This document shows, in pieces, positions 53,568 to 62,765 of a DNA stretch of 64,000 nt. A model generated the notes under the pieces. The model was not told the origin of the DNA and did no database searches. It saw only the letters and a program-made list of their open reading frames with translations. The position numbers were made by a program, and so were the translations under genes. Position 1 is the first letter of the stretch. Every line of letters starts with the position of its first letter. The stretch comes from a virus. The DNA lies in IMG/VR virus record IMGVR_UViG_3300025949_000001, positions 51,996 through 115,995 of that record; one strand, 5' to 3'.

Positions 53568-55322
53568 TCACGCCGCCTTCGCGACGGCGCCGCCGAGCAG
53601 CGAGATCGTGTTGCTCGCAGACGCCGTGCCCCACGTGAACCCGACCGCGAGCGCGCTGCTGGCGCTGGTGGTGACGGCTGTAGGCGCGGTCGGGGTGCCT
53701 GCGTACGGGCTGGCCGCTCCCGTGGAGGTGTTGGTGACCAGCAGCAGATCCAGTTCGGCGGTGACCGAGGTCGAGGACCGGAACGTGATCCTGGCTCGGT
53801 ATTTGAACGTGGCATTGGTGACACCGGACGGGGCGGTGATCGCGGGGATGGAGGCGATGAGGGTTCCGGCGGTGCCGCCCCAGTACACGGCGAACGTCAT
53901 CGCCGGCGTTCCGCTGGTCGAGTACACGCCGTAGCCTTCAACCTCGTACACGCTGCCGACCTGCGGGTCGCTCGCGGGCACGGTGCCGGTTTGCAGCGTC
54001 GACAGCGCGGCCGTGTTGGCGATCGTCGTGGTCGAGGTGACCGCGGCGGCGGGCCGCAGGCTCGGGATGTTGTTCAAGCCAGGCAGCGTGCCGCCGAACT
54101 GGGTGCCGGTGCTGGCCGGGCAGTTCTTCACCGAGTAGCGGCCCGTCGCGGACGCGTCGAACGTCACGTGCGCCGTGGTCGGCGCGGTGCCGTACACGCC
54201 GACGATGTCTTCGAGCACGATCGTGGAGCCGCCGACTGCGTGTGCGAGCACCCCGCTGACGACGTTCGCCGAGCCGCCGTTGCCGATCGCCACGTCCCGC
54301 AGGCTGTGGTTGCCGCCGAACAGGGAGATCAACGTCTGCGGGGTGGAGAACCCGGCGGCGAAACCGCCGGCGTACACGTACAGGTGCTCGCCGAAGAAGT
54401 TCTTCGTGGTGTTGTCGGTGCTGATGTACGGGCCGCCGGCCATCGTGTCGCCCTCGAACTTGCAGTCCGTGACGTACAGCCCGTTGCCGTTCGCGGAGTT
54501 GCCCGGGCCTTGGCTGAACCAGAGCGCGCCGGTGCCGAACGCCTCGAACCGGCAGTTGCGGAAGTGGATCTGGTTGCTGGTGCCCGCGGAGTTGCCGAAC
54601 CCGCTGGCGGCGGCGCTGTTGCGGATCCACACGTTCGGCTGCGTCGTGGACCCGGCGGTGCCGGTGCAGGAGACGATCGCGCAGTCCTCGAAGCGGGAGT
54701 CCCAGAACTCCGCCGAGTCGAGGACCAGGTCCGCGTTGCTGATGATCACAACGTCGCGGAACAGCAGGTTGTCCGCGTAGTAGCACTGGAAAACCAGGCC
54801 GGTTTTCCCGTTCCCGTTGATCCCGAGCGCTTCGATCGCGGAGAAACGGCAGTGCGTGGCCCCGCTCAGGTCGGTGGACGGGCCCGACATCGAGATCAGG
54901 GTGCCGTTGGCTGCTTTCTTCAGGATCGTGGCGTTGCGTCCGGCGCCGCGCATGCGCACGTTCGAGGGCATGCTCAGCGCGACTGCGGGGCTGCCGGTGG
55001 GGGTGAGCACGCACGTTCCTGCAGGGATTTCCACGGTGCCGCCGCCGAATGTGCTCAGCGCGTTGAGCGCGGCCTGCACGGCGGACGTGTCGTCGGTGAC
55101 GCCGTCGACCTTCGCGCCGTATGCCGAGTTCTTCACGTTTAGTGTCGCCGCGCCGGTGTAGTCCCATTTCCCGTTGCCGGATGCGTCGCTGGACCAGACT
55201 TTCCCTGTAGCGGCGTCCGCGGCCACGGTCATCGCGGGGGTGCCGGTGAGGGTGAGGGTGCCGGTGAGGGTGCCGCCGGCGAGCGGGAGTTTGTCGGCCG
55301 AGCCGTATGCGGTGGCTGCCAT
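53568..55322 (-). CDS. Tail spike with right-handed beta-helix (possible depolymerase)
   Basis: 584 residues. The start LPLAGGTLTGTLTLTGTPAMTV is shared with the neighbouring fibre. Then YGAKVDGVTDDTSAVQAALNAL, the classic opening of pectate-lyase-like beta-helix spikes, followed by many short beta-strand turns (RNATILKK, FRDVVIISNADLVLDSAEFW) and a C-terminal beta-sandwich (residues about 420-580). It probably binds and may degrade a surface polysaccharide. It lies between capsid and connector genes, not at the tail-tip end. Confidence 0.72.
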   Translation of the reverse strand: MAATAYGSADKLPLAGGTLTGTLTLTGTPAMTVAADAATGKVWSSDASGNGKWDYTGAATLNVKNSAYGAKVDGVTDDTSAVQAALNALSTFGGGTVEIPAGTCVLTPTGSPAVALSMPSNVRMRGAGRNATILKKAANGTLISMSGPSTDLSGATHCRFSAIEALGINGNGKTGLVFQCYYADNLLFRDVVIISNADLVLDSAEFWDSRFEDCAIVSCTGTAGSTTQPNVWIRNSAAASGFGNSAGTSNQIHFRNCRFEAFGTGALWFSQGPGNSANGNGLYVTDCKFEGDTMAGGPYISTDNTTKNFFGEHLYVYAGGFAAGFSTPQTLISLFGGNHSLRDVAIGNGGSANVVSGVLAHAVGGSTIVLEDIVGVYGTAPTTAHVTFDASATGRYSVKNCPASTGTQFGGTLPGLNNIPSLRPAAAVTSTTTIANTAALSTLQTGTVPASDPQVGSVYEVEGYGVYSTSGTPAMTFAVYWGGTAGTLIASIPAITAPSGVTNATFKYRARITFRSSTSVTAELDLLLVTNTSTGAASPYAGTPTAPTAVTTSASSALAVGFTWGTASASNTISLLGGAVAKAA

Positions 55323-55326
55323 CGGG

Positions 55327-56595
55327 TCACCGCCCGTACATGATGAAGTAGCCGCTGTTGGGCGTGTACGACGACGGCGTGAAACTAGGGGGCACAGACA
55401 ACTGGCTGCCTTTGAAGAGGGCGGTGTAGTGGCCGTTGACCACCGGGAAGTTCGCGGTCCCGGTGGTGCCGGTGGCGGCGAAGTGGGGCGAGGTGCCGGA
55501 GAAGTGCGTCAGGAAGCCGAGGTAGTAGCCCGTGCCCGCCGTGACCGTGTGCGAGCCGCCCATGGCTCCCTCCGCCATCCCCGCGGAGGAGAACGCGGCC
55601 GTCATATCGCCGGTCTGGTCGATCAGAACCCCGGCCTCGGTGTACAGCAGGAGAGCGTTCACCCCGGAGCCGACCGCGCCCGCCGCCGTGACCCAGATAC
55701 CCAGGGTGGAGATCGACCTAGTTTTCGGCGGCGTGCACAGGCACAGGACCAGGTCCCCCGCCGTCTGCTGGTAGGTGACCCCGCTCTCGGTGAACCTCGC
55801 GGTGAGCAGCGCGACGCCGAGCATGTCGCACCAGTCGGACGCGACAGCGCCGGTGATCCGCGAGTCGTCGCCGGCCGCAACGGTCCCGGCGGTGGCGCCG
55901 ACGGAGAGGAACGCCGCGCCGCCGAGGGAACTGGTGGCGGCGGCGCCGATCGCCGCCGGCGACAGCGGGTCGGTGCCGCCCGTGGCGTGCGTGGACGCGT
56001 GCGCGGTGGGCGTACGAGCGTTCGTGGTCGTCGCATCGGTGGATGACAGCGCGACGCCCGCGCCGGCTCCGACCGCGCCCACCGTGGGCACTTGGCCGAG
56101 TGCGGCGCCGTCGGTCGGCGCGGTGCCGTCGGCGACGCCCGTGAGCTTGTGGTTGCCCAGTGCGAGCGCCCCGGTCAGCGTGCCGCCGGCCAGTGGCAGG
56201 TAGGTGCTGGCGGCGTTCGCCCCGGCGGCGCTGATGGCCGCTGCCTGGGCTGCCGCTGCCGCGCCCGCCGCGTCGAACGCGGACGTGTTGGCGGTAGCCG
56301 CCGTACCCAGGCCGAGTTGCGTGCGTGCGCCGGGCGCGTCGGCGGCGTTCGTGCCGCCCTGGGCGAGCGGCAACGGCGCGGCCAGGTGGGTGCTGATGAC
56401 GATCGGCGCGCTGTTAGTGCCCCCGAGGTCGGCGGCGATCTGCACGCCCCCGCCGCCGCCCGCGTGCGCGAGCACGAACTGCCGGGTGGCCGCCTCAAGG
56501 TCGAGCAGCGGGTCGCGTTCGAGGATCAGCGGGCCCGTCAGCGTGCCGCCGGACTTGTCCAACTTGCCGGACGCGCTCAGGGAGATGGACACCAC
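55327..56595 (-). CDS. Tail fibre protein
   Basis: 422 residues with two copies of a fibre-attachment motif (DKSGGTLTGPLILERDP and LPLAGGTLTGALALGNHKL), a collagen-free Ala/Gly-rich shaft, STHATGGTDPLSPAAIGA, and a C-terminal beta domain ending SYTPNSGYFIMYG that resembles head domains of actinophage fibres. It shares the motif with the spike downstream, so both may dock to the same site. Confidence 0.68.
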   Translation of the reverse strand: MVSISLSASGKLDKSGGTLTGPLILERDPLLDLEAATRQFVLAHAGGGGGVQIAADLGGTNSAPIVISTHLAAPLPLAQGGTNAADAPGARTQLGLGTAATANTSAFDAAGAAAAAQAAAISAAGANAASTYLPLAGGTLTGALALGNHKLTGVADGTAPTDGAALGQVPTVGAVGAGAGVALSSTDATTTNARTPTAHASTHATGGTDPLSPAAIGAAATSSLGGAAFLSVGATAGTVAAGDDSRITGAVASDWCDMLGVALLTARFTESGVTYQQTAGDLVLCLCTPPKTRSISTLGIWVTAAGAVGSGVNALLLYTEAGVLIDQTGDMTAAFSSAGMAEGAMGGSHTVTAGTGYYLGFLTHFSGTSPHFAATGTTGTANFPVVNGHYTALFKGSQLSVPPSFTPSSYTPNSGYFIMYGR

Positions 56596-56637
56596 GGGCC
56601 GTTCACCTCCTCGCGCCGGGCCGGATGAATGGGTGGG

Positions 56638-57087
56638 TCAGTCGCCGTTTCGGTCCGTCGACTGCTCAGGGGCGGCGGGGGTCGAGGCGCGCGGTTCGAC
56701 GGGCACGGCGAAGCTGAGCGCGGATTTGTCGCCGTCCGCCGCGCCGTACACGAACCGCGCTGGGCCGGTCGGGGCGTAGCCCTGTTCGCGTGCCGCGCGT
56801 GCGACGGCGTCGGGCAACGCCGCGGTCTGCGAATGCTCGGCCAGTTCGTCGGCGCTAAGCAGGTGCAGGTCGGAGAGCCCGAGGTTGAACTGCTTGACGA
56901 ACACGTTTCGTTCGGCGTCGTAGCCCTCTGCGGGCGCGTCCTCGTCCGTCGCCTCGGCGTTCGCCTCCGGCTCGTCCGTCTCCGGCTCTTGCTCCGGCCC
57001 GCCCTGCTTGAGGTCGGCCAGGCGCGCCGACAACGCCGCCACCGGGTTCGGCTCCTGCCGGGCGTCCTGCTCGTCCTGCTCGCTCAC
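56638..57087 (-). CDS. Hypothetical acidic protein
   Basis: 149 residues: acidic first half (PEQEPETDEPEANAEATDEDA), then a short folded part (NVFVKQFNLGLSDLHLLSADELAEH). No family recognised. Between fibre and capsid genes, downstream of a terminator-like hairpin. Confidence 0.53.
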   Translation of the reverse strand: MSEQDEQDARQEPNPVAALSARLADLKQGGPEQEPETDEPEANAEATDEDAPAEGYDAERNVFVKQFNLGLSDLHLLSADELAEHSQTAALPDAVARAAREQGYAPTGPARFVYGAADGDKSALSFAVPVEPRASTPAAPEQSTDRNGD

Positions 57088-57112
57088 CGCGCGCTTCCCT
57101 TCATGCCGCGAA

Positions 57113-57145
57113 ACCCGGGCGGCCGTCCCCTTGAACCGCCCGGGT
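57113..57145 (-). terminator. Hairpin terminator or attenuator behind the capsid genes
   Basis: ACCCGGGCGG (57113-57122) pairs perfectly with 57136-57145 around 13 bases; on the minus strand TTTCGC follows. It would lower transcription of the fibre and tail genes relative to capsid protein. Confidence 0.58.
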
Positions 57146-57156
57146 GATCAGGTGCC

Positions 57157-57612
57157 TTACGCAGGCTTAACCAGGTGGTTCCAGTTCGTGCCGTCCGAGT
57201 ACCAGGCGCTGGAGGAGTGCGCGGTGGTGGTCGTGGCCGCGACGGGAGTGCCCTGCGCAGTGCCGTCGATGGTGCCGCCGCCCGTCGGGGTGACGATCGA
57301 GAGCAGGTTGCCGGTGGTCGAGGAGCCGTTCTCGTCCGCGACGAGGATGACCGTGCCCGCCGGGACGCTGTTCGCGGCGGGGATCGTGACCACGACGCCG
57401 CCGGAGCGGATCGCCGCGTTGCTGAAGATCACGCTGGTGTTCGCTGGCGCGGTCGCCGTAGCCGCCGCGGCGACGCCGAAGCGCCCGCCCGCGCCGCCGA
57501 TCGCGAGCCCGTACTGGGCGACGAACTGCCCGGTGGCGGCGACGTAGTCGTCGACGTTGCCGAACTGGTCCTTGATCTCGCTGCGGTCGCCCGCGCCGCC
57601 TGCTGTAGGCAT
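57157..57612 (-). CDS. Small beta-rich protein after capsid, decoration-protein candidate
   Basis: 151 residues, Thr/Ala/Gly-rich and all-beta (VIFSNAAIRSGGVVVTIPAANSVPAGTVILVADENGSS), ending WYSDGTNWNHLVK. Next gene after the major capsid gene, where head decoration proteins or fibre-like head proteins often lie. ATG 57612 has AAAGGAC. Confidence 0.58.
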   Translation of the reverse strand: MPTAGGAGDRSEIKDQFGNVDDYVAATGQFVAQYGLAIGGAGGRFGVAAAATATAPANTSVIFSNAAIRSGGVVVTIPAANSVPAGTVILVADENGSSTTGNLLSIVTPTGGGTIDGTAQGTPVAATTTTAHSSSAWYSDGTNWNHLVKPA

Positions 57613-57648
57613 GGCCGTTGTCCTTTCGGTGCTCTGCCGGGTGCCGGA

Positions 57649-58674
57649 TCAGCGGCTGGTGTCGACGAGGATGGAGAACGCCTGCTCGACGGCCGGCGCG
57701 AACGCACGCCGGGCGCGGCCCTTGAGCACGGCCTCGTCGGTCAGGGAGATGTTCGGGGGGATGACCTGGAACTCGGGCGTACCCGCCGGGTTCGTCGGAT
57801 TTGTCGTCCTCTTGCCGAGCAACATGTACAGCGGGTTGCAGAACACCATCAGCGGGTGGCCGGTCGGCTTCGCCGTCGGTGTCGCGTTCAGCCGCGCACC
57901 GAGCGACCAGCGCACCGGGTAGCCGAAGATCATCGCCGGGGTGCGGCCCTGCCCTCCGCCCGGGAAACCGCCGCTGGACTCCTGGAAGATCGGCCGCTGC
58001 TGGCCGTCGAGCACTCCGCGCAGCGACTGCTTGAAGTCCGGGTGCGCGATGGCGATCGTCTCGCCCTCGTCGAAGTAGTCTCCGGCCTCGTACAGGCCCA
58101 GCGACGTGTTGTACTCCGCGTAGGACGGGGCTGCGGCCGAGGTGGTGATGTTCGCGTTCGCCGTGTAGCTGGTGTTCGTGTCGTTCTGCGTCAGCAGGTA
58201 GTACAGGCTGTCGAACGCCATGCCCGTGGTGGCCCTGGCCGCGGTCACCCCGAAGCAGGAGTTGTCCAGCTTCTTCGCGTACGCAGTGCCCCAGGCGTTC
58301 TGCTTGCTGTTGATGATGTTCGCCAGCGAGTCGTTCAAGTCCTCTTCCGCGAGGCGGTAGGCCCTCGTGAACTTCTGCGCGGTCAAGGTCACCTGGTCGT
58401 TGGCGTTGGTGTCCTCGTTGTACGAACCGCCCTTGGCCGTGTGGTCGATGTCCGACCCGGTGTCGCGCGGTGTGCTGCGGCTGTTGGTGCTCATCAGCAC
58501 CTCTTGCGCGTACGCCTCGACGACCGAGGTCTGCTTGACCTTCTGGATCACGTCGGCGGCGTACTCGACCGGGACCCACGCGTCGAAGTTGTCCGTCGCG
58601 CCGCCCATGATCAACGTGATGGGCTGGCCGTTGCTGCGGTAGCCCAGCACTGCGCCGGGCGTGGGGATGCGCAT
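57649..58674 (-). CDS. Major capsid protein, HK97 fold
   Basis: 341 residues. WVPVEYAADVIQKVKQTSVVEAYAQ and FTRAYRLAEEDLNDSLANI fit the N-arm and spine helix of actinophage HK97-fold capsid proteins; GETIAIAHPDFKQSLRGVL and MVFCNPLYMLLGKRT the P- and A-domain strands. The first 26 residues contain LGYRSNGQPITLIMGGA, also found in the scaffold protein's N-terminus. No N-terminal delta domain, in agreement with a separate scaffold gene upstream. Confidence 0.9.
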   Translation of the reverse strand: MRIPTPGAVLGYRSNGQPITLIMGGATDNFDAWVPVEYAADVIQKVKQTSVVEAYAQEVLMSTNSRSTPRDTGSDIDHTAKGGSYNEDTNANDQVTLTAQKFTRAYRLAEEDLNDSLANIINSKQNAWGTAYAKKLDNSCFGVTAARATTGMAFDSLYYLLTQNDTNTSYTANANITTSAAAPSYAEYNTSLGLYEAGDYFDEGETIAIAHPDFKQSLRGVLDGQQRPIFQESSGGFPGGGQGRTPAMIFGYPVRWSLGARLNATPTAKPTGHPLMVFCNPLYMLLGKRTTNPTNPAGTPEFQVIPPNISLTDEAVLKGRARRAFAPAVEQAFSILVDTSR

Positions 58675-58950
58675 CAGGGATCGCTTTCCGCGGTGCCCCG
58701 ATGTGGTCAGGGGCGTGGGCCGCTACAGGAATACCGGCGCGCAGCGAGTGAAGGCGCGGGAGTGTCCCGGCCTGCTGGCCTTGCGTCTGGGTTTGCTGTG
58801 CGGCGCTGCCGCGAAACGTGCGATGCCCACTGGGCTGAAACGTGCTACGTGCTTGCCGGGAACCGGCGCGGAGCGACCGCGCGATTCCAGCGCTGGCACC
58901 AGTTTGCGCCTCGCAGCCTGCGCGTGGCAAGCCGCGAGGCGCATATCAAC
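58675..58950 (-). other. 276-bp intergenic region between scaffold and capsid genes
   Basis: No gene is convincing here. It contains a 10-bp inverted repeat TGCGCCTCGC (58905-58914 / 58934-58943) beginning just after the scaffold stop, and two imperfect copies of ACCGGCGCGSAGCGA (near 58733 and 58862). A processing hairpin or a booster promoter for capsid protein would fit the position. No clear -10/-35 is visible. Confidence 0.35.
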
Positions 58951-59805
58951 TCACTCCTCGCTCTTGCCGAGCAGCCGATTCGCCAGGATCTCGGCCGTAG
59001 TCGGAGCCTTCGGTGCTTCACCGCCGCGCCCCGCCGCGCCCCTTCCCGCTACCGCCGGGGCCGCGCGCAGCACCCGCGCACCCGCCGCAGTCCCGTTGGG
59101 CGGTGCGACGGCAGGCGCTACCGCGGCGGCCGGCTGGGCGAACAGTTGCGGCACGGTCTCCTTCAGTTCGGCGATCTGCTCGTCCAGTCCGGCGATCTCC
59201 CCCGCGCCGCGCCGCTCCAGCGCGTCCAAGTCGATCAGCCGCACGGCTTTGGCGACTGCGCTCTTCGGGACGCCCGCCTCGGCCAGCGCCGCGCGGGCGC
59301 CGAGCAGTAGCCCGTCCCTGCGGGTCTCCTCCAACTGGGCCGACAGTTCGGCGAGGCGCGTGTCGGCTTCGGACGGCTCGGCCGCCTCGACGGCCTTCTT
59401 CGCCGCCGGCTTGGGACCTGGCTTTCCAGTGGAGCTGTCGCTGAGCGCTTCGAGCAGCTTGCGGGATTTGACGCGCTCTGCCGCGGCTTCCCGTGAATGA
59501 CGCTGCACCTTCTCGCGCCACTCCTCCCGTTCGGCCTCGATCGCCGCGTCCCGTTCGGCGCGCTCCTTCTGGGCCGCGTTGTACTTCTCGATGACATCCT
59601 TGAAGTTCTTCTCCGAGAACTCGAGCTCATCGTCACTGTCGGCCGGATCCGGCTCGCCAGCGCCTGTACCGCCGGGCGCAGGATCTGCGGGCGCCGCCGC
59701 AGGATCGGCCGCGGGCGCCGGGTCTTCCGCACCGCCGCCGATCAGGAGCACCGGGCGCCCGTCCGCCCGGTAGCCCAGCGCGGCCCTGTCCAGCACATCA
59801 ATCAT
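58951..59805 (-). CDS. Capsid scaffolding protein
   Basis: 284 residues. After a short N-terminus with LGYRADGRPVLLIGGGA, the body is Pro/Ala/Asp-rich, then a long charged coiled coil (about 60-205, NFKDVIEKYNAAQKERAERD ... RLAELSAQLEETRR), and a flexible tail. This is the standard plan of phage scaffolds, located between MuF and capsid genes. It guides procapsid assembly and is then lost. Confidence 0.82.
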   Translation of the reverse strand: MIDVLDRAALGYRADGRPVLLIGGGAEDPAPAADPAAAPADPAPGGTGAGEPDPADSDDELEFSEKNFKDVIEKYNAAQKERAERDAAIEAEREEWREKVQRHSREAAAERVKSRKLLEALSDSSTGKPGPKPAAKKAVEAAEPSEADTRLAELSAQLEETRRDGLLLGARAALAEAGVPKSAVAKAVRLIDLDALERRGAGEIAGLDEQIAELKETVPQLFAQPAAAVAPAVAPPNGTAAGARVLRAAPAVAGRGAAGRGGEAPKAPTTAEILANRLLGKSEE

Positions 59806-59818
59806 GGGGGACTTCTCT

Positions 59819-60859
59819 CTATCTCGAACCGGTTGTGATCGTTGTGTGCGTGCGGAATTGCCCTGCCGCGATCCGCCGCCGGGCCCGCTGCTCGACGCTC
59901 TTCGGCAAACCCGCGCCGCCGCGACGGGCGAGCAGGGCTTGCGCCGCGCGCTGCCGTGCGGCCTGCGACTCGGACGGCAGCGCGATCCCGAGCACGACCG
60001 AACGGCGCGCCTCGCGCTGCAGCACGTTCGTCAGCGAATCGAGACCGAGGCCGGACACGCGCGGATCGCTGCGGCGCACCAGGCGCCCGCGACACCGGCA
60101 GTGGTTGTGGACCAGCAGCGTGACGCCCTCGCGGTCACCGGGCGCCAGCCACGGGCCGAGGATCAGCGGCTTGAACACGAAATCCGGCGGATCCGCGATC
60201 GCGCCCTGCAGGGACGTGCATCTAAGGCACGCCGAGCGTTCGCCTTGCAGGATCTGCGACCATCCGTCGGCGAGGGCCACCTGGTTCATGCCGGAGCGGG
60301 CCGCGTCGTGCACGAGCCCGGACGCGGCCTGGTCGGTGTGCGTCACGGCGCGGCTGGCGAGTGCGAACGCTTTGACCACATCGCCTCGGTCGCGCGCCAC
60401 CGAGATCAGCGCGTTCGCGTCGGCCAGGAAACCCTGCTGCCTGCTGCGCGCCGCGGCCAGTTGCCCGAGCATCCGGGCGTCGAGGATCAACTCGCCGCGA
60501 CCCAGAGGGGCGGCCCCGGACTCGATCACGGCCTGGTGTGCGCCGAGCCGCAGCGCGTCCTCCAGCTGCGGCACGATCCGCCCAGGGTCCGGCAGCGACG
60601 CGCCCACCCGGTCGATCTCGGCCGCGAACCATTCCCGGAACTCCACCAGCGCCCGGATCGACCCGGTCGCGGCCTTGGCGGTGAACCGGGCCAGGGCGAG
60701 CGCGAGCAACGCTTTCAACAACTCGTGCGCGCGGCCGGTCAGCGCCGCCGCAGCAGTGCCGGCGAGCGCCGCGACCTGGTCGGCGTGCTCCCAGGACTGC
60801 TGCGTCTGCGCCGAGAGCGGCTGCTGCTGCGCCGGGGTGTCGAGAGCGGCTGCGGTCAC
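59819..60859 (-). CDS. Minor head protein, MuF/phage morphogenesis family
   Basis: 346 residues. Helical first 180 residues; then VALADGWSQILQGERSACLRCTSL and LLVHNHCRCRGRLV, the Cys/His pattern of the MuF C-terminal domain. Starts four bases inside the portal gene's end (ATGA). MuF proteins sit inside the head at the portal. Confidence 0.87.
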   Translation of the reverse strand: MTAAALDTPAQQQPLSAQTQQSWEHADQVAALAGTAAAALTGRAHELLKALLALALARFTAKAATGSIRALVEFREWFAAEIDRVGASLPDPGRIVPQLEDALRLGAHQAVIESGAAPLGRGELILDARMLGQLAAARSRQQGFLADANALISVARDRGDVVKAFALASRAVTHTDQAASGLVHDAARSGMNQVALADGWSQILQGERSACLRCTSLQGAIADPPDFVFKPLILGPWLAPGDREGVTLLVHNHCRCRGRLVRRSDPRVSGLGLDSLTNVLQREARRSVVLGIALPSESQAARQRAAQALLARRGGAGLPKSVEQRARRRIAAGQFRTHTTITTGSR

Positions 60860-62490
60860 GGCTCGCCGCCGTCGCCCGCGGTCTCCACGCCGTCATCGCT
60901 GGCGATCGAGCCCTCATCGCCATCCGGTTCGATCGCGGAACGGTCGCGCTTACCGAATGACGCGGGCCCGGCCGGTGCGAACTCCAGCATCTGCGCAAGC
61001 AGCGCCTGCACATCCGCCTTGTCGAACACCCCGAGTTCCATCGCGACAGCCCAACCCTGCGCCGCCTGCCCGATCGCGTTGAGGGTCTCGATCTGCTGCG
61101 CGAGGGTCTGCGCGCCCTCCTCCAGCCACTCGTCGACCTGCTCCTCGCTGTAGCCCGCTTCGAGCAGCAGTTGTTTCGCGGGGACGCCGAGCTTGTTCTT
61201 GATGTCGGCGGTCTGCCAGGTCTGCATGTCCGAGACGGACGAGCAGGGGTTCCAGTGCACGGAGATCTGCGGGTCGCCGATGTTCATCGCCACGTAGATC
61301 GCGAAGTCGATAGCGTCGCGCCACGCCCCGCCGAACAGCAACTGGCGGGTTTCGCACTTCTCCACGAACGGCGCCTCCATCGTCCTCAACGACTCGCCCG
61401 AGGGGGTCTGGCCGATCGTGTCGAAATAGTGCGCGGGCGTGGTGGTGATCTGCGCCATGGCCTTGACGTAAAACGTCATCGGCGCGATGAACACGCTCGG
61501 GTCCGAGGGCGCGAACTCGCCCAAACCCTTGATGCCGGACAGCAGCCACAGCGACCCGGCCTCGCTGCGCAGTTGCGCGCGACCGTCGTCGGCGTTCGTC
61601 GTAGCGCCGGTGTCGATCGAGTACGCGGTCTCGTCCTCGTCGCCGACCGCGAAATCGTTGCTGGTGGTGCCCTCTTCGAGTAGCGCATAGCGCTGCGGCA
61701 GGGCGTGGTAGTCGATCCCGGCGGCGTGGCCCATCGCCAGCTTGTGCACCAGGTTCTGCGGGCCGTAGGCGTTGAGGTGCTCCGGCTGCCCGTACTGGAA
61801 GTCCGTGCGCAAATGGAAGACCGGGACCTGCCCGAACGGGTTCTCCAGCGGCCACTGCCCGTCGTCGGCCGAGTCGTGGAACCGTTGCCAGTCGCCGCGC
61901 AGCGAGCCTTTCTTGCCGGGCGTCGTGGCGTACTTCTCGATCCGGTCCGCGTAGTACAGGATCGCCTTCTTCACCGGGCCGTCGGTCCAGCGTTTGATCG
62001 CGTACCGCTTCTCGATCTCGTTCTCGGCGTCGTATATCAGCCGCATCACGCGCGGGTTGTTCAGGTACACCCGCACCCCGGACGGCAGCGTCTCATCCGG
62101 CCACACCAGCAGATAGCTGTCCCCGAATTCGCAGGCCCGCCGGAAAGACAGGATCTCGAACAGGTCGAGTTGGTTGTCCTTCCAGATCTGCGCGATCCGC
62201 TCCTGCACGCCCTCGACGGGCGAGGTGATCGCGTTGATGCGCAGCCTGCTGACGACTGCGTCCACGGGGGTCTTGGCGAAGTTCAACCGGAAGTCCACAC
62301 CGGTCCTGGCCAGTGCGGCGCGCAAGCGGGGGGAGGCGAACACTTCCGGGAACGAGCCCTCGTAGTAGACCTGCGCCTTCCTGTAGGCGCGGTCCGCTTT
62401 GTCCATGGCCCGCAGACCCTCGTCGAGGTCGTCGACGGTCTGGTCCGGGTCGGCGCTGCCCAGCGCTGGGGGCCATCCCGTGACCGTCAT
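60856..62490 (-). CDS. Portal protein
   Basis: 544 residues, SPP1-type portal family: RLNFAKTPVDAVVSRLRI, FRRACEFGDSYLLVWPDE, VYLNNPRVMRLIYDAENEIEKRYAIKRW, and a helical stem region PAHYFDTIGQTPSGESLRTMEAPFVEKCE. ATG 62490 is preceded by GGAGATCC. Twelve copies form the channel through which DNA is packaged. It precedes MuF and follows TerL, the canonical order. Confidence 0.93.
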   Translation of the reverse strand: MTVTGWPPALGSADPDQTVDDLDEGLRAMDKADRAYRKAQVYYEGSFPEVFASPRLRAALARTGVDFRLNFAKTPVDAVVSRLRINAITSPVEGVQERIAQIWKDNQLDLFEILSFRRACEFGDSYLLVWPDETLPSGVRVYLNNPRVMRLIYDAENEIEKRYAIKRWTDGPVKKAILYYADRIEKYATTPGKKGSLRGDWQRFHDSADDGQWPLENPFGQVPVFHLRTDFQYGQPEHLNAYGPQNLVHKLAMGHAAGIDYHALPQRYALLEEGTTSNDFAVGDEDETAYSIDTGATTNADDGRAQLRSEAGSLWLLSGIKGLGEFAPSDPSVFIAPMTFYVKAMAQITTTPAHYFDTIGQTPSGESLRTMEAPFVEKCETRQLLFGGAWRDAIDFAIYVAMNIGDPQISVHWNPCSSVSDMQTWQTADIKNKLGVPAKQLLLEAGYSEEQVDEWLEEGAQTLAQQIETLNAIGQAAQGWAVAMELGVFDKADVQALLAQMLEFAPAGPASFGKRDRSAIEPDGDEGSIASDDGVETAGDGGEP

Positions 62491-62553
62491 TGGATCTCCA
62501 ACCGCTGGGCCGTCGCCTGGGCATCGCGGGACGCCAACTGCTGAGGCCTCCTC

Positions 62554-62682
62554 ACTATCCAGTGATGATAGTAAGGGTTTGCCTGCCCCAGGCGTAGCTG
62601 CGTTGACTACGCCGACCAGCGGAAACGCGACAGGGACGCCGTCAATGGCGTCACATGTGTCCACGAGGTGCCATACGGACAC
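62554..62682. promoter_or_regulatory. Control region between terminase and portal genes
   Basis: Two inverted repeats: ACTATC-7-GATAGT (62554-62572) and GTGTCC-14-GGACAC (62657-62682). The region separates the minus-strand portal operon from the plus-strand HTH gene, so promoters for both are expected; none scores clearly by eye. The repeats could be operators of the HTH protein. Confidence 0.3.
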
Positions 62683-62765
62683 TTGCCCATGGCGCGCCAT
62701 CCGGCCGGAACGTGGCCCTCCGTGCGCTTTGACGCCGCATGACGTCTCGCGGGAACCTCGCGACC

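Noticed and set aside
53394-55142. Plus-strand frame of 582 residues opposite the tail spike
   Set aside because: Shadow of the spike gene; Arg/Val/Gly-rich composition typical of GC-driven antisense frames.
53568-56595. Diversity-generating retroelement acting on the spike or fibre
   Set aside because: No reverse transcriptase, no template/variable repeat pair, no adenine-specific variation pattern visible.
58723-58944. Small minus-strand frame between scaffold and capsid genes
   Set aside because: Arg/Ala/Pro-rich with no ribosome site and overlapping the inverted repeat; more likely non-coding.
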